Source: Roseicyclus sp965662675 (GTDB taxonomy: Bacteria > Pseudomonadota > Alphaproteobacteria > Rhodobacterales > Rhodobacteraceae). Taken from it: a stretch of 64,000 nucleotides of DNA. Under the pieces are notes generated by a model, which had not been told where the DNA came from, searched no databases, and was given only the letters and a program-made list of their open reading frames with translations. The DNA lies in contig NZ_CBFIIK010000003.1 of assembly GCF_965662675.1 (NCBI RefSeq), forward strand, positions 1 through 64,000. The letters are read 5' to 3'. Of this stretch, positions 45,840 to 55,049 are shown in pieces (positions within the stretch are counted from its first letter, which is position 1; the number at the start of each line of letters is the position of its first letter). The position numbers and the translations under genes are program-made.

Positions 45840-46277
45840 GTGAGTAAGTCGGGGACAATTCATCTGATCAAGCTGTGCGTCGGCGCAGAGCGGGTCGAAG
45901 ACCTGACTGATTGGCAGGCGACAGCGCGGGCCAAAGGCCCCGACGGCCTTCCGCGCCATGTCACCCGCATGTGGCCCAAACGCGCCGAAGAGGTGCTGAA
46001 TGGCGGCGCGCTTTACTGGGTGTTCAAGGGGTTGGTGCTATGTCGCCAACCTATCTTGCGGCTTGATGCTGTGGATCGTGGCGACGGGATCGCGCGCTGC
46101 GGCATCGTGCTTGACCCGACGATAATCCGCGTGGCTCCGACCGCCAAGCGACCCTTTCAAGGCTGGCGCTACCTTGCCCCCGAGGACGCACCGCGCGATT
46201 TGCCCAAGGGCCGCGAGGCCGAAGAAGCGCTGCCGCAAGCGTTGCAAAATGCATTGGCTGAAATCGGTGTTCTGTAG
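45840..46277 (+). CDS. DUF1489 family protein
   Basis: This 145-residue protein is read from a GTG at 45840 (SKSGTIHLIKLCVGAERVED), preceded by GGAG eight bases upstream. The frame also extends to 45576 without an SD. The HLIKLCVG.E.VEDL start and the later MWPKRAEEVLNGGALYWVFK and FQGWRYL blocks are conserved in alphaproteobacterial DUF1489 proteins. Function unknown. It is divergent from nrdJ and convergent with hisG, with only 8 bases between the stops. Confidence 0.85.
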   Translation: MSKSGTIHLIKLCVGAERVEDLTDWQATARAKGPDGLPRHVTRMWPKRAEEVLNGGALYWVFKGLVLCRQPILRLDAVDRGDGIARCGIVLDPTIIRVAPTAKRPFQGWRYLAPEDAPRDLPKGREAEEALPQALQNALAEIGVL

Positions 46278-46285
46278 CGGCCCCT

Positions 46286-46978
46286 TCAAGCCGCGCCGAT
46301 GAGGCCCACCAGATGGGCCAGCGCCGCCTTTTCCGCCGCGCCCCATTCCGCCCCGCGCGCACGAAACAACGTCGCCTCGGAGCGGTGGATCAGCCCATCC
46401 TCCAAGATGCGCAGGTGATTGGCGCGCAAAGTCTCACCGGTCGAGGTGATGTCGGCAATCGCCTCGGCGGTGCCATGGGCGACGGTGCCTTCGGTCGCCC
46501 CTTGGCTGTCGACAAGCTGATAATCGGCAACCCCCGCCTCACGCAGGAACTCGCGCACGAGGCGGTGATATTTCGTGGCGATCCGCAGGCGGAACCCGTG
46601 CTTGCGCCGAAAGGCGGCCGCGACCGCATCGAGATCCTCAAGGCCCGTCACATCGATCCAGCAGGCGGGCACGGCGATCACCAGATCGGCATGGCCGAAC
46701 CCCATCGGCGCCACCACCTCGACCGCTTGATCCCAAGCGGGGATGCGTTCTTGCACAAGATCAGAACCGGTGACGCCCAGATGGATGCGCCCCGCCGCCA
46801 ATTCGCGCGGAATCTCACCCGCGGCGAGCAGCATCAAGCTCATATCCACCCCGTCGACGGCGGCGGCATATTCGCGCTCGGAGCCCGTGCGCCGCATCTC
46901 GACGCCGCGGTCGGCGAACCAGCCGAATGTCTTGTCCATCAGCCGCCCCTTGGAGGGCACCCCCAGCCGGATCGTCAT
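46286..46978 (-). CDS. hisG: ATP phosphoribosyltransferase catalytic subunit (short form)
   Basis: The 230-residue protein starts MTIRLGVPSKGRLMDKT and has the PRPP-binding region DSQGATEGTVAHGTAEAIAD. It is the short HisG that needs the HisZ regulatory subunit, encoded directly upstream with a 4-base overlap. It catalyses the first step of histidine synthesis. Confidence 0.95.
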   Translation of the reverse strand: MTIRLGVPSKGRLMDKTFGWFADRGVEMRRTGSEREYAAAVDGVDMSLMLLAAGEIPRELAAGRIHLGVTGSDLVQERIPAWDQAVEVVAPMGFGHADLVIAVPACWIDVTGLEDLDAVAAAFRRKHGFRLRIATKYHRLVREFLREAGVADYQLVDSQGATEGTVAHGTAEAIADITSTGETLRANHLRILEDGLIHRSEATLFRARGAEWGAAEKAALAHLVGLIGAA

Positions 46979-48084
46979 GGTGCCCCCCCCGCCGTCAGCC
47001 GCATCACCAACTCGGGCCGGATCACGCCGCCCACCGCAGGGATCGCGCGGCCATCGCCCAAGATCCGCGTCAGCGCGTCATAGCGCCCGCCCGATGCGAC
47101 AGGCGGCAGATCGGCCTGCGCCGCGGCCCAGAAGCCGAAGACAAAGCCGTCGTAATATTCCATCGTGGTACGTCCGAAATTCGCCTCGAACGGCAGGGTC
47201 GCGACATCGATGCCGGCGGCAGAAAGCGCAGCCGTCCGCGCGGCGAGCCGGTCGACGGCCGGCGACAACCCCGGCAGATCGACACAGATATCGCGCAGAT
47301 GTTCCAGCGCATCGGGCAGCATCGCCTTGAGCGACAAGATCCCGCCCAGAACCTCGGCCTGTGCGGCGGGGATGGGCGCGGTTGCGGCATCGGCGGCAAG
47401 GGCGTCCAGACGCGCGGCGACCTCGGCCATGCTGCGCAGACCGATTTCGGGTGCGGCCCCAGCCAATAGCTTTGCTGCACCCTTATCCGCCAACGCAGCG
47501 ATCAAAGATGCGCGGGCAGGCGCGGCAGCCTTGGCCCCGGTGAAGCGGTCAAGCAGCGCGCGAAAGCGGCGCGGGCGCCAGATGTGGCGGCGCAGCGCGG
47601 CCTTGCGCGCATCCGAGGTGGTCAGCGTATCGATGGCAGCTGACAGAATGCCGATATCGCCCGTCACCGCACGTAGATCGAGCCCGCCAAGCGCGCGGGA
47701 AAACAGCGCGAACACCTCGGCATCGGCGCGGGTCGGATCGGCGCGGTCGAACACCTCGTATCCCACTTGCAGATATTCGCTGGGCCGGCCCGAGCCTGCG
47801 GCCTGCGTGCGGAACACCTCGCCCTGATAGCAATAGCGCGCGGGATCGGCCCCGCCCTGCATATGCATCTGCACCACCGGCACGGTGAAATCGGGGCGCA
47901 GCATCAATTCGCCCCGGTCGGGGTCATGGGTGACATAGGCGCGCGCGCGGATATCTTCGCCGTAAAGATCGAGAAGCGTCTCGGCGGGCAGCAAAAGATC
48001 GGCCTCGACGGGTTGAGCGCCCGCCGCGGTGAAGATGGCCTGAAGCCGTGCTGCCTCGGCCCTGAGGGCGGATTTGTCGCTCAC
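46975..48084 (-). CDS. hisZ: ATP phosphoribosyltransferase regulatory subunit
   Basis: The 369-residue HisRS-like protein starts at a GTG (48084; SDKSALRAEAARLQAIF), overlapping the hisS stop by 4 bases (GTGA). Motif 2-like RPDFTVPVVQMH and YEVFDRADPT identify the paralogue without synthetase activity. With short-form HisG it forms the active enzyme and gives histidine feedback inhibition. The order hisS-hisZ-hisG is a coupled operon. Confidence 0.94.
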   Translation of the reverse strand: MSDKSALRAEAARLQAIFTAAGAQPVEADLLLPAETLLDLYGEDIRARAYVTHDPDRGELMLRPDFTVPVVQMHMQGGADPARYCYQGEVFRTQAAGSGRPSEYLQVGYEVFDRADPTRADAEVFALFSRALGGLDLRAVTGDIGILSAAIDTLTTSDARKAALRRHIWRPRRFRALLDRFTGAKAAAPARASLIAALADKGAAKLLAGAAPEIGLRSMAEVAARLDALAADAATAPIPAAQAEVLGGILSLKAMLPDALEHLRDICVDLPGLSPAVDRLAARTAALSAAGIDVATLPFEANFGRTTMEYYDGFVFGFWAAAQADLPPVASGGRYDALTRILGDGRAIPAVGGVIRPELVMRLTAGGAP

Positions 48085-49571
48085 CTGTGGCGATCCAGAA
48101 TGGCGCGGGTCTGGGCCACCAAATCGGCCAACGGCACCTCGATTTGCGCGGGCTGGGATTTCCATTCCTCCAACGTCGCCTCCCCAGCCAGTTTCGCGCC
48201 GAGGATCAGATCCTTAATCTGAACCACCCCGCGTGCGGCCTCGTCCCCGCCCTGGATGATCGCGACGGGGCTGGCCCGTTTGTCGGCGTATTTGAGCTGG
48301 TTGCCGAAATTCTTGGGGTTGCCCAAGTAAACCTCGGCGCGGATGCCTGCAGCGCGAAGCTCGGCGGCCATGCGCTGGTAATCTTCCATGCGGTCGCGAT
48401 CCATCACGGTAACGACGACGGGGCCTTGGGCCTCGCCCGAGAGCCGCCCCTTGGCGCGCAGCGCGGCAAGCAAGCGGTCCACGCCGATGGAAACGCCGGT
48501 GGCCGGAACCTCTTGCCCGGTGAAGCGCTTGACCAGATCGTCGTAGCGCCCGCCCCCCGCCACGCTGCCGAATTGGCGCGGACGGCCTTTTTCGTCGAGG
48601 ATTTCAAAGGTCAGCTCGGCCTCATAGACCGGGCCGGTGTAATAGCCCAAGCCCCGCACGACCGAGGGGTCGATGACGATGCGGTCAGGGCCATAGCCTT
48701 GGGCGTTAAGCAGGGATGCGATGGTTTCCAACTCGGCCACGCCGTCGCGCCCGATTTCCGAGCCAGCGACCAATTCATAAAGCCGCGCGACCGTGGCCTG
48801 TGCGCTATCGCGGCGCGCGTCCATGAAACCCATGATCACATCGGCCTGCGCCTCGGCCAGCCCTGCACCGTGGGTGAAATCGCCGCTTTCATCCTTGCGG
48901 CCCGCGCCCAGAAGCGCGCGCACGCCGCCCTCGCCCAAGCGGTCCAGCTTGTCGATGGCGCGCAAGACGATGCCGCGCGCATCCTCTTGATCCTCGCCCG
49001 ACAGGCCCGCGACCTCAAGCACGCCGTTCAAAACCTTGCGATTGTTGACGCGCACGATGTAATCGCCCCGCTCGATCCCCACGGCCTCAAGCGCGTCCGC
49101 CAACATGCCGCAAATCTCGGCGTCGGCGGCCACGCTGGCCGCACCCACCGTATCGGCATCGCACTGATAGAACTGCCGAAACCGCCCCGGCCCCGGCTTC
49201 TCATTGCGCCAGACAGGGCCCATCGCGTAGCGGCGATAGGGGCTGGGCAAATCGTTGCGGAATTGTGCCGCGACGCGCGCAAGCGGCGCGGTCATATCAT
49301 AGCGCAGCGCCAGCCATGTGCCCCCTTCGCCCTCATCCTCTTGCCACGAAAAGACGCCGGCATTGGGTCGGTCGACATCGGGCAGGAACTTGCCCAGCGC
49401 CTCGACGGTTTCAACGGCGGCGGTTTCCAGCGGGTCGAAGCCATGGGCGTGATAGACGCGCGCGATCTTGTCCAGCATCTGCTGGCGTTCCAGCACCTCG
49501 GCGCCGAAAAAGTCACGGAAGCCTTTGGGCGTCTCGGCCTTGGGGCGGGGCTGTTTGCGGTCTTTGGCCAT
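48081..49571 (-). CDS. hisS: histidine--tRNA ligase
   Basis: The 496-residue class II synthetase has AETPKGFRDFFG, motif 2 (GPVWRNEKPGPGRFRQFYQC), YYTGPVYEAEL and motif 3 (ATGVSIGVDRLLA). The C-terminal anticodon-binding domain is present (AAGIRAEVYLGNPKNFGNQL). The ATG at 49571 is preferred to 49604 and 49580 because GAGGGA lies 10 bases before it. It leads the hisS-hisZ-hisG operon. Confidence 0.96.
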   Translation of the reverse strand: MAKDRKQPRPKAETPKGFRDFFGAEVLERQQMLDKIARVYHAHGFDPLETAAVETVEALGKFLPDVDRPNAGVFSWQEDEGEGGTWLALRYDMTAPLARVAAQFRNDLPSPYRRYAMGPVWRNEKPGPGRFRQFYQCDADTVGAASVAADAEICGMLADALEAVGIERGDYIVRVNNRKVLNGVLEVAGLSGEDQEDARGIVLRAIDKLDRLGEGGVRALLGAGRKDESGDFTHGAGLAEAQADVIMGFMDARRDSAQATVARLYELVAGSEIGRDGVAELETIASLLNAQGYGPDRIVIDPSVVRGLGYYTGPVYEAELTFEILDEKGRPRQFGSVAGGGRYDDLVKRFTGQEVPATGVSIGVDRLLAALRAKGRLSGEAQGPVVVTVMDRDRMEDYQRMAAELRAAGIRAEVYLGNPKNFGNQLKYADKRASPVAIIQGGDEAARGVVQIKDLILGAKLAGEATLEEWKSQPAQIEVPLADLVAQTRAILDRHR

Positions 49572-49712
49572 GGGCGGCATATCCCTCGGGTCGGGGTCGG
49601 GCATCGTCTAGCGGAGGGGGGCGCGATCGGCAAGGTCACGCGGGGGGATGTGCTGACGGCGGGCAGGCTATAGGCTAGGCCAACTGCACTGCGCGCCGCA
49701 AAGCGAGGCCCC

Positions 49713-49916
49713 ATGACCGATATGACCGCCTATGAAGAACGCATCGCCCATCTTGCCCGCATGCTCGACGATCTATCCGAAGTCGTCGCGCGCCAAGACA
49801 CCGAGATCGCACGCCTGACACGCCGCGTGGAAATGATCATGGCGCGCGAGGCCGAACGCGAGTTCGCGGCGGGCGGCAGCGTGCCCTTGGCCGATCAAAA
49901 GCCGCCGCATTGGTGA
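49713..49916 (+). CDS. slyX: SlyX family protein
   Basis: The 67-residue protein has a heptad coiled coil (about 8-50: RIAHLARMLDDLSEVVARQD, then EIARLTRRV) and the C-terminal PPHW typical of SlyX. Its function is unknown. It is divergent from hisS with 141 bases between them and is followed by the repeat at 49939. Confidence 0.85.
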   Translation: MTDMTAYEERIAHLARMLDDLSEVVARQDTEIARLTRRVEMIMAREAEREFAAGGSVPLADQKPPHW

Positions 49917-49938
49917 GCGCCCCAGAGTCCTTGTGTGC

Positions 49939-50002
49939 GGGGGGCGCTGCCCCCCGACGGCCCTTGGCCGTTCCCCCCGGAGTATTTGGGAAGCAAAGAT
50001 GG
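49939..50002 (+). repeat. dispersed Rhodobacterales-type repeat, intergenic copy
   Basis: On the plus strand a hairpin GGGGGGC-GCT-GCCCCCC (49939-49955), a second stem ACGGCC-CTT-GGCCGT (49957-49971) and the core GGAGTATTTGGGAAGCAAAG followed by ATGG. It lies between the convergent slyX and MFS genes and has the same components as 38815-38888, so it may serve as a bidirectional transcript end. Confidence 0.78.
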
Positions 50003-50026
50003 CAGGGGGTTCGCCTTGCGGAATGG

Positions 50027-51244
50027 TCAAGCAGGCAAAGGCTGCGGCCTGCGCGGGCGTGAGCGGGCCAAGATGTAGAGCATGACCGCCACATTGAGCG
50101 CGTTGAAGGCGATGCCGTTAAGGAAAGCCCAGCGGTAGGAACCGGTGATGTCGTAGATCAGCCCCGACAGCCAACCGCCCAGCGCCATGCCGATGATCGT
50201 GGCCATGATGACGAAGCCGACCCTTGCGCCCGCCTCGCGCGCGGGCAGGTATTCGCGCACGATGATCGCATAGGCAGGCACGATGCCCCCTTGGCTGAGG
50301 CCGAAGATCAGGCTGACAAGATAGAGCGAGGTCAGGCCGCTGCTCGGCAAATAAAGCATGAGCGCCAGCATTTGCAGGCTCGATCCGATCAGAAGGGTCA
50401 TCACCCCCCCCAAACGGTCGGCCAAAAGCCCCGAGATCAGCCGCGAGGCGACCCCACCCAACAGCATCAAGCTCAACATTTCGGCACCGACCGCCGGGCC
50501 GTAGCCGAGATCGACGCAATAGGCGACGATGTGGACCTGCGGCATGGACATGGCCACGCAGCAGCCGATGCCTGCCGCCGCCAAGAGCCATGTCAATGCC
50601 CGCGGGCCCAGCCCGCTATCGCGCGCGCGTGCCGCGGCAGCGGTGTCGGAGGCCTCGATCGCGCCGGCGGGAAGCGGTGCGCGCAAAAGCCATGTGGCGG
50701 GCAGCATGATGAACAATGCGGCGGCAGCGATCACAAGATAGGCGGTACGCCAGCCGGGCCCGGCAAGGATATCGGCCAAGATCAGGGGCCAGATCGCACC
50801 GGAGAGGTAATTGCCCGAGGCGATCATCGCCACCGCGATCCCGCGGCGCTTGAGAAACCATTGGCTGACATCGGCGATGAGCGGGCCGAAGCTGGTGGCG
50901 GTGCCGAAGCCGATCAGGAGTTGCAGCGCCGAGAGCGTGGCGATGTTGGGCGCGATCGCGGCACCGGCGAAACCCAAGGCCATGAGCAAGGCCGAGGCCG
51001 CCAAGGCGCGTGCCACCCCCCAGCGATCCACCGCGCGACCGATCAGGAAATTGCCCGCCGCAAAGCCCAGCATGGTCAGCGTATAGGGGATGGCGGCATC
51101 GGCGCGGTCGACACCGAACTCGGCCTGCATCGCGGGCATGATGACGATGATCGACCACATCCCCACATTGCCGATCAGCGAGATCAGCAGCGCGAGGCCA
51201 AGGCGGAACCACGATGCGCGGCTATCGAGAATGGGGGCGATCAT
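50027..51244 (-). CDS. MFS transporter (monocarboxylate/oxalate-type fold)
   Basis: The 405-residue permease has about 12 membrane helices, the motif AVDRWGVARALAASALLMALG (A-motif-like loop between helices 2 and 3), GFGTATSFGPLIADVSQWF, and a second GLLADRLGGVMTLL loop. It resembles the OFA/MCT group of MFS carriers. Substrate unknown. It is downstream of dnaE on the same strand by 60 bases and convergent with slyX. Confidence 0.87.
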   Translation of the reverse strand: MIAPILDSRASWFRLGLALLISLIGNVGMWSIIVIMPAMQAEFGVDRADAAIPYTLTMLGFAAGNFLIGRAVDRWGVARALAASALLMALGFAGAAIAPNIATLSALQLLIGFGTATSFGPLIADVSQWFLKRRGIAVAMIASGNYLSGAIWPLILADILAGPGWRTAYLVIAAAALFIMLPATWLLRAPLPAGAIEASDTAAAARARDSGLGPRALTWLLAAAGIGCCVAMSMPQVHIVAYCVDLGYGPAVGAEMLSLMLLGGVASRLISGLLADRLGGVMTLLIGSSLQMLALMLYLPSSGLTSLYLVSLIFGLSQGGIVPAYAIIVREYLPAREAGARVGFVIMATIIGMALGGWLSGLIYDITGSYRWAFLNGIAFNALNVAVMLYILARSRPRRPQPLPA

Positions 51245-51303
51245 GGCGCGAGGCTAGGCCTGTCATCGCGGCTTGGAAAGAGGGTGTTTGGCCCGATGGA
51301 CAG

Positions 51304-54300
51304 CTAGACCTCTTCGACCGTCACGACCCCTTCCATGGCGCGCAGGGCGCCCTTGATCTGGGGCGAGACGGGAAAGTCATCGCCCAGCACCAATTCGACC
51401 TCACCCGGCAGATCGGGGGCCATCAGGCAAAGATGGATCGGCCCCCGCACGGCGCGGGCCGCGTCGGTGGCCATGCGCGACAAGAGCGATTGCACCGATG
51501 TGATCCCGATCTCGCCATCGACGAAAACCCGCAGGCCGGTGGTGGCACTCGCCACGGCGGCGTCCAACGGCTGCACAGCCCGGCAAAGCAATTTCAGCTG
51601 ATCGGCCTCATAGGTCGCCTCGACCTGCAGCAAGACATTCATCCCCGTATCGAGATGGGGCCGCGCGGCATCGAGCACGTCGGAGAACATCGTCACTTCG
51701 TAAAGCCCCGTTGGATCGGAGAGCGCCACGAAAGCGAAGCGATTGCCCTTTTGCGATTTGCGTTCCTGCCGCGACGAGACCGCCCCCGCCATGCGCGCGA
51801 CAAAGGCCCCGCCCTGAACCTTGGCCATCACATCGGACAGGGTCAGCACCCCCTTGCGCCCCAGCGCGGGCAGGTAGTCGTCAAGCGGATGGCCCGAAAG
51901 GTAGAACCCGACAGCCGCATGCTCGGCACTCAGCCGCGCGGCGGGCAACCAATCCTCGGTGTCGGGCAGGCGCGGCTCGGGCAGGTCGTCGCCCGCTTCG
52001 CCGAAAAGCGAGACCTGATTTGATGCGGCCGCATCATGGATCGCTGCCGAATAGGCCACCAGCGCATCGAGGCCGGCGAACACGCGCGCCCGGTTGCGGT
52101 CGAGCGTATCAAAAGCACCCGCCCGTGCCAGCATTTCAAGCGAACGCTTGCCCACGCGTTTCAGATCGACACGGCGGGCGAAGTCGAAAAGCGAGCGGAA
52201 GGGTTTGTCGCCGCGCGCCTCGACGATCAGCCGCATCGCATCGACGCCTACATTCTTGAGTGCGCCCAGCGCGTAAAGGATCTTGCCCTCCGCAACCGTA
52301 AAGCTGGCCGCCGCGCGGTTCACGCAGGGCGACACCACATCGATGCCCAGCCTTGCGACCTCTTGGCGATAAATGGCGAGTTTCTCGGTGAGATGGATGT
52401 CGCAATTCATCACCGCGGCCATGAATTCGACCGGGTGGTTGGCCTTGAGCCATGCCGTCTGATAGCTGACCACCGCATAGGCGGCAGCATGGGATTTGTT
52501 GAAGCCGTAATTGGCGAATTTCTCGAGCAGGTCGAAAACCTCACCCGCCTTCTCATTGGTCACGCCATTGGCGGTTGCCCCTTCGATGAATTTGGGGCGT
52601 TCCTTGGCCATTTCCTCGGCGATCTTCTTGCCCATGGCGCGGCGCAGGAGGTCGGCACCGCCCAGCGAATAGCCCGCCATGACCTGCGCGATCTCCATCA
52701 CCTGTTCTTGGTAGACGATGATGCCTTGGGTCTCTTGCAAGATATGATCGATCGAAGGGTGGATCGATTCAAGCGGCCGCAGGCCGTTCTTGACCTCGCA
52801 ATAGGCGGGGATGTTCTCCATCGGGCCGGGGCGATAGAGTGCGACCAGCGCAACGATATCCTCGATGCAGGTGGGTTTCATGCGGCGAAGCGCATCCATC
52901 ATGCCCGAACTTTCCACCTGAAACACCGCGACCGTCTTGGCGCTGGCATAAAGCGCGTAGGTCTTGGCGTCATCGAGCGGGATGGCGTTGATCTGGTTTT
53001 CCGCCCCCGGCGCGGGGTCGTATAGCCGCGTGCCATCCGGCCCCTCATGGAGTTGCCGTCCGCTGGCATGGATCAAGGCGATGGCGTTTTGCACCACCGT
53101 CAGCGTCTTGAGGCCGAGGAAATCGAATTTCACCAAACCGGCCGGCTCGACCCATTTCATGTTGAACTGGGTGGCGGGCATATCCGAGCGCGGATCGCGG
53201 TAGATCGGCACCAGCGCGTCAAGCGGGCGATCAGCGATCACCACACCCGCTGCATGGGTCGAGGCATTCCTGAGCAGACCTTCGACCTTTTCGGCGTAAT
53301 CGAACAGGCGCCGCACCGGGTTGGTGCGACCCTCGCGGCGATCTTGCTCGGTCTCGCGCATTTCTTCGCGGATGCGTTCCTCTTGCGTCACGGCTTGCGT
53401 GATCGAGACCGGCTTCACCCCTTCGACGGGGATCATTTTCGACAGCCTGTCGACCTGGCCAAAGGGCATTTGCAGCACACGGCCGACATCGCGCACAGCA
53501 GCCTTGGACAAAAGCGCGCCGAAGGTGATGATCTGGCCCACCCGGTCGCGGCCGTATTTTTCCTGCACATAACGGATCACCTCTTCGCGGCGGTCCATGC
53601 AAAAGTCGATGTCGAAATCGGGCATCGACACGCGCTCGGGGTTGAGGAAGCGTTCGAACAACAGCGAATAGCGCAGCGGGTCAAGGTCCGTGATCGTCAG
53701 CGCATAGGCCACAAGCGAGCCCGCCCCCGATCCCCGGCCCGGACCCACGGGAATTCCCGCATCCTTGGCCCATTTGATGAAATCGGCCACGATCAGGAAG
53801 TAACCGGGGAACCCCATCCCCTCGATGATGCCCAGTTCGAAATCAAGGCGCGCCTCGTACTCAGCGACCGGGGCGGCATGGGGGATCACGGCCAAACGCG
53901 CGGCAAGCCCGGCACGGGCCTGACGGCGCAATTCCTCGATCTCATCCTCGGCAAAACGCGGCAGGATCGGGGGGTGCGTCCGCGCGCGATAGGCGCAGCG
54001 GCGCGCGATCTCGACGGTGTTTTCCAACGCCTCGGGCAGATCGGCGAAAAGCGTCGCCATCTCTTCGGGGGATTTGAAATAATGCTGCGGGCTGAGGCGG
54101 CGGCGCGGCTCGGATTGGTCGACATAGGCACCTTGCGCGATGCAGATCAATGCATCATGGGCTTGGAACATATCGGCTTTCGGGAAATAGACATCATTGG
54201 TCGCCACCAGCGGCAGACCCATCGCATAGGCCAGCTCGATGCTGGGCCGCTCGGTCAGTTGCTCGGCCTCGGGCAGGCCTGTCTCGCCCGGGTGGCGCTG

Positions 54301-54822
54301 CAATTCAACATAAAGCCTGTCGGGATAGATCGTGGTCAAACGCGTCAAAAGCGCCTCGGCCTTGGCATGATTGCCCATGCGCAGCAAACGTCCCAGCGGT
54401 CCATCCGGCCCACCCGTCAGACAGATCATCCCCGCCCCATGCGCCGCCAATTCATCAAGCGTGACATGCGGCGCGCTGCCATCCCCGCGCAGGTAAAGCG
54501 CCGAGTTCAGCTTCATCAGATTTTCATAACCCTGCCGGTCTTGGGCCAAAAGCACGATCGCGGCGGGCGGCACGGGACGCTCGCCGGGGCGGACCGGGTC
54601 GTAATCGACATCGAGCTGGCAACCGATGATCGGCTGGACCCCAGCCTTGACAGCGGTTTCCGAAAACTCCAGCGCACAAAACATGTTGTTGCTATCGGTC
54701 ACGGCGACCGCGGGCATGCCGGCATCGGCCACAAGACCGGGCAGCTTCTTGACCCGCATCGCCCCTTCGAGCAGCGAATATTCCGTGTGCAAGCGCAGGT
54801 GGATGAATTTCGGATCGGACAT
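51304..54822 (-). CDS. dnaE: DNA polymerase III alpha subunit
   Basis: The 1172-residue replicase has the PHP domain at the N-terminus (FIHLRLHTEYSLLEGAMRVK), the palm acidic residues in SMPDFDIDFCMDRREEVIRY, the thumb and fingers with IPVGPGRGSGAGSLVAYALT, and the C-terminal OB and tau-binding region. Length fits the DnaE1 group. It is the replicative polymerase, not ImuC/DnaE2, as no imuA-imuB genes are near. It stands alone with 227 bases to xdhA. Confidence 0.97.
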   Translation of the reverse strand: MSDPKFIHLRLHTEYSLLEGAMRVKKLPGLVADAGMPAVAVTDSNNMFCALEFSETAVKAGVQPIIGCQLDVDYDPVRPGERPVPPAAIVLLAQDRQGYENLMKLNSALYLRGDGSAPHVTLDELAAHGAGMICLTGGPDGPLGRLLRMGNHAKAEALLTRLTTIYPDRLYVELQRHPGETGLPEAEQLTERPSIELAYAMGLPLVATNDVYFPKADMFQAHDALICIAQGAYVDQSEPRRRLSPQHYFKSPEEMATLFADLPEALENTVEIARRCAYRARTHPPILPRFAEDEIEELRRQARAGLAARLAVIPHAAPVAEYEARLDFELGIIEGMGFPGYFLIVADFIKWAKDAGIPVGPGRGSGAGSLVAYALTITDLDPLRYSLLFERFLNPERVSMPDFDIDFCMDRREEVIRYVQEKYGRDRVGQIITFGALLSKAAVRDVGRVLQMPFGQVDRLSKMIPVEGVKPVSITQAVTQEERIREEMRETEQDRREGRTNPVRRLFDYAEKVEGLLRNASTHAAGVVIADRPLDALVPIYRDPRSDMPATQFNMKWVEPAGLVKFDFLGLKTLTVVQNAIALIHASGRQLHEGPDGTRLYDPAPGAENQINAIPLDDAKTYALYASAKTVAVFQVESSGMMDALRRMKPTCIEDIVALVALYRPGPMENIPAYCEVKNGLRPLESIHPSIDHILQETQGIIVYQEQVMEIAQVMAGYSLGGADLLRRAMGKKIAEEMAKERPKFIEGATANGVTNEKAGEVFDLLEKFANYGFNKSHAAAYAVVSYQTAWLKANHPVEFMAAVMNCDIHLTEKLAIYRQEVARLGIDVVSPCVNRAAASFTVAEGKILYALGALKNVGVDAMRLIVEARGDKPFRSLFDFARRVDLKRVGKRSLEMLARAGAFDTLDRNRARVFAGLDALVAYSAAIHDAAASNQVSLFGEAGDDLPEPRLPDTEDWLPAARLSAEHAAVGFYLSGHPLDDYLPALGRKGVLTLSDVMAKVQGGAFVARMAGAVSSRQERKSQKGNRFAFVALSDPTGLYEVTMFSDVLDAARPHLDTGMNVLLQVEATYEADQLKLLCRAVQPLDAAVASATTGLRVFVDGEIGITSVQSLLSRMATDAARAVRGPIHLCLMAPDLPGEVELVLGDDFPVSPQIKGALRAMEGVVTVEEV

Positions 54823-54854
54823 GTCGGCACGCTATCGCAGCCGTCCGCGCGATG

Positions 54855-54874
54855 GAACCGCAACCTCGCGGTTC
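54855..54874. promoter_or_regulatory. inverted repeat between dnaE and xdhA
   Basis: GAACCGC-N6-GCGGTTC, a 7-bp perfect inverted repeat, sits 33 bases upstream of dnaE and 175 bases before xdhA. Either gene might be controlled from it; no known regulator consensus is assigned. Confidence 0.35.
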
Positions 54875-55049
54875 GCACAGAAAACGGGCGCAACCATGCG
54901 CGCGGATGGCTTGGCGCAAGGCAAGGCTTGCAATATCGCCGCAACACCGCTTTTCTAGAGGGCGGTCGTACAACTTTGGGGCCGCGCTCTACGCCGCATC
55001 GAGCGCCGGACGACCTCCCCGAACACGGGTATCGCGGCAGGCAAGTTTC

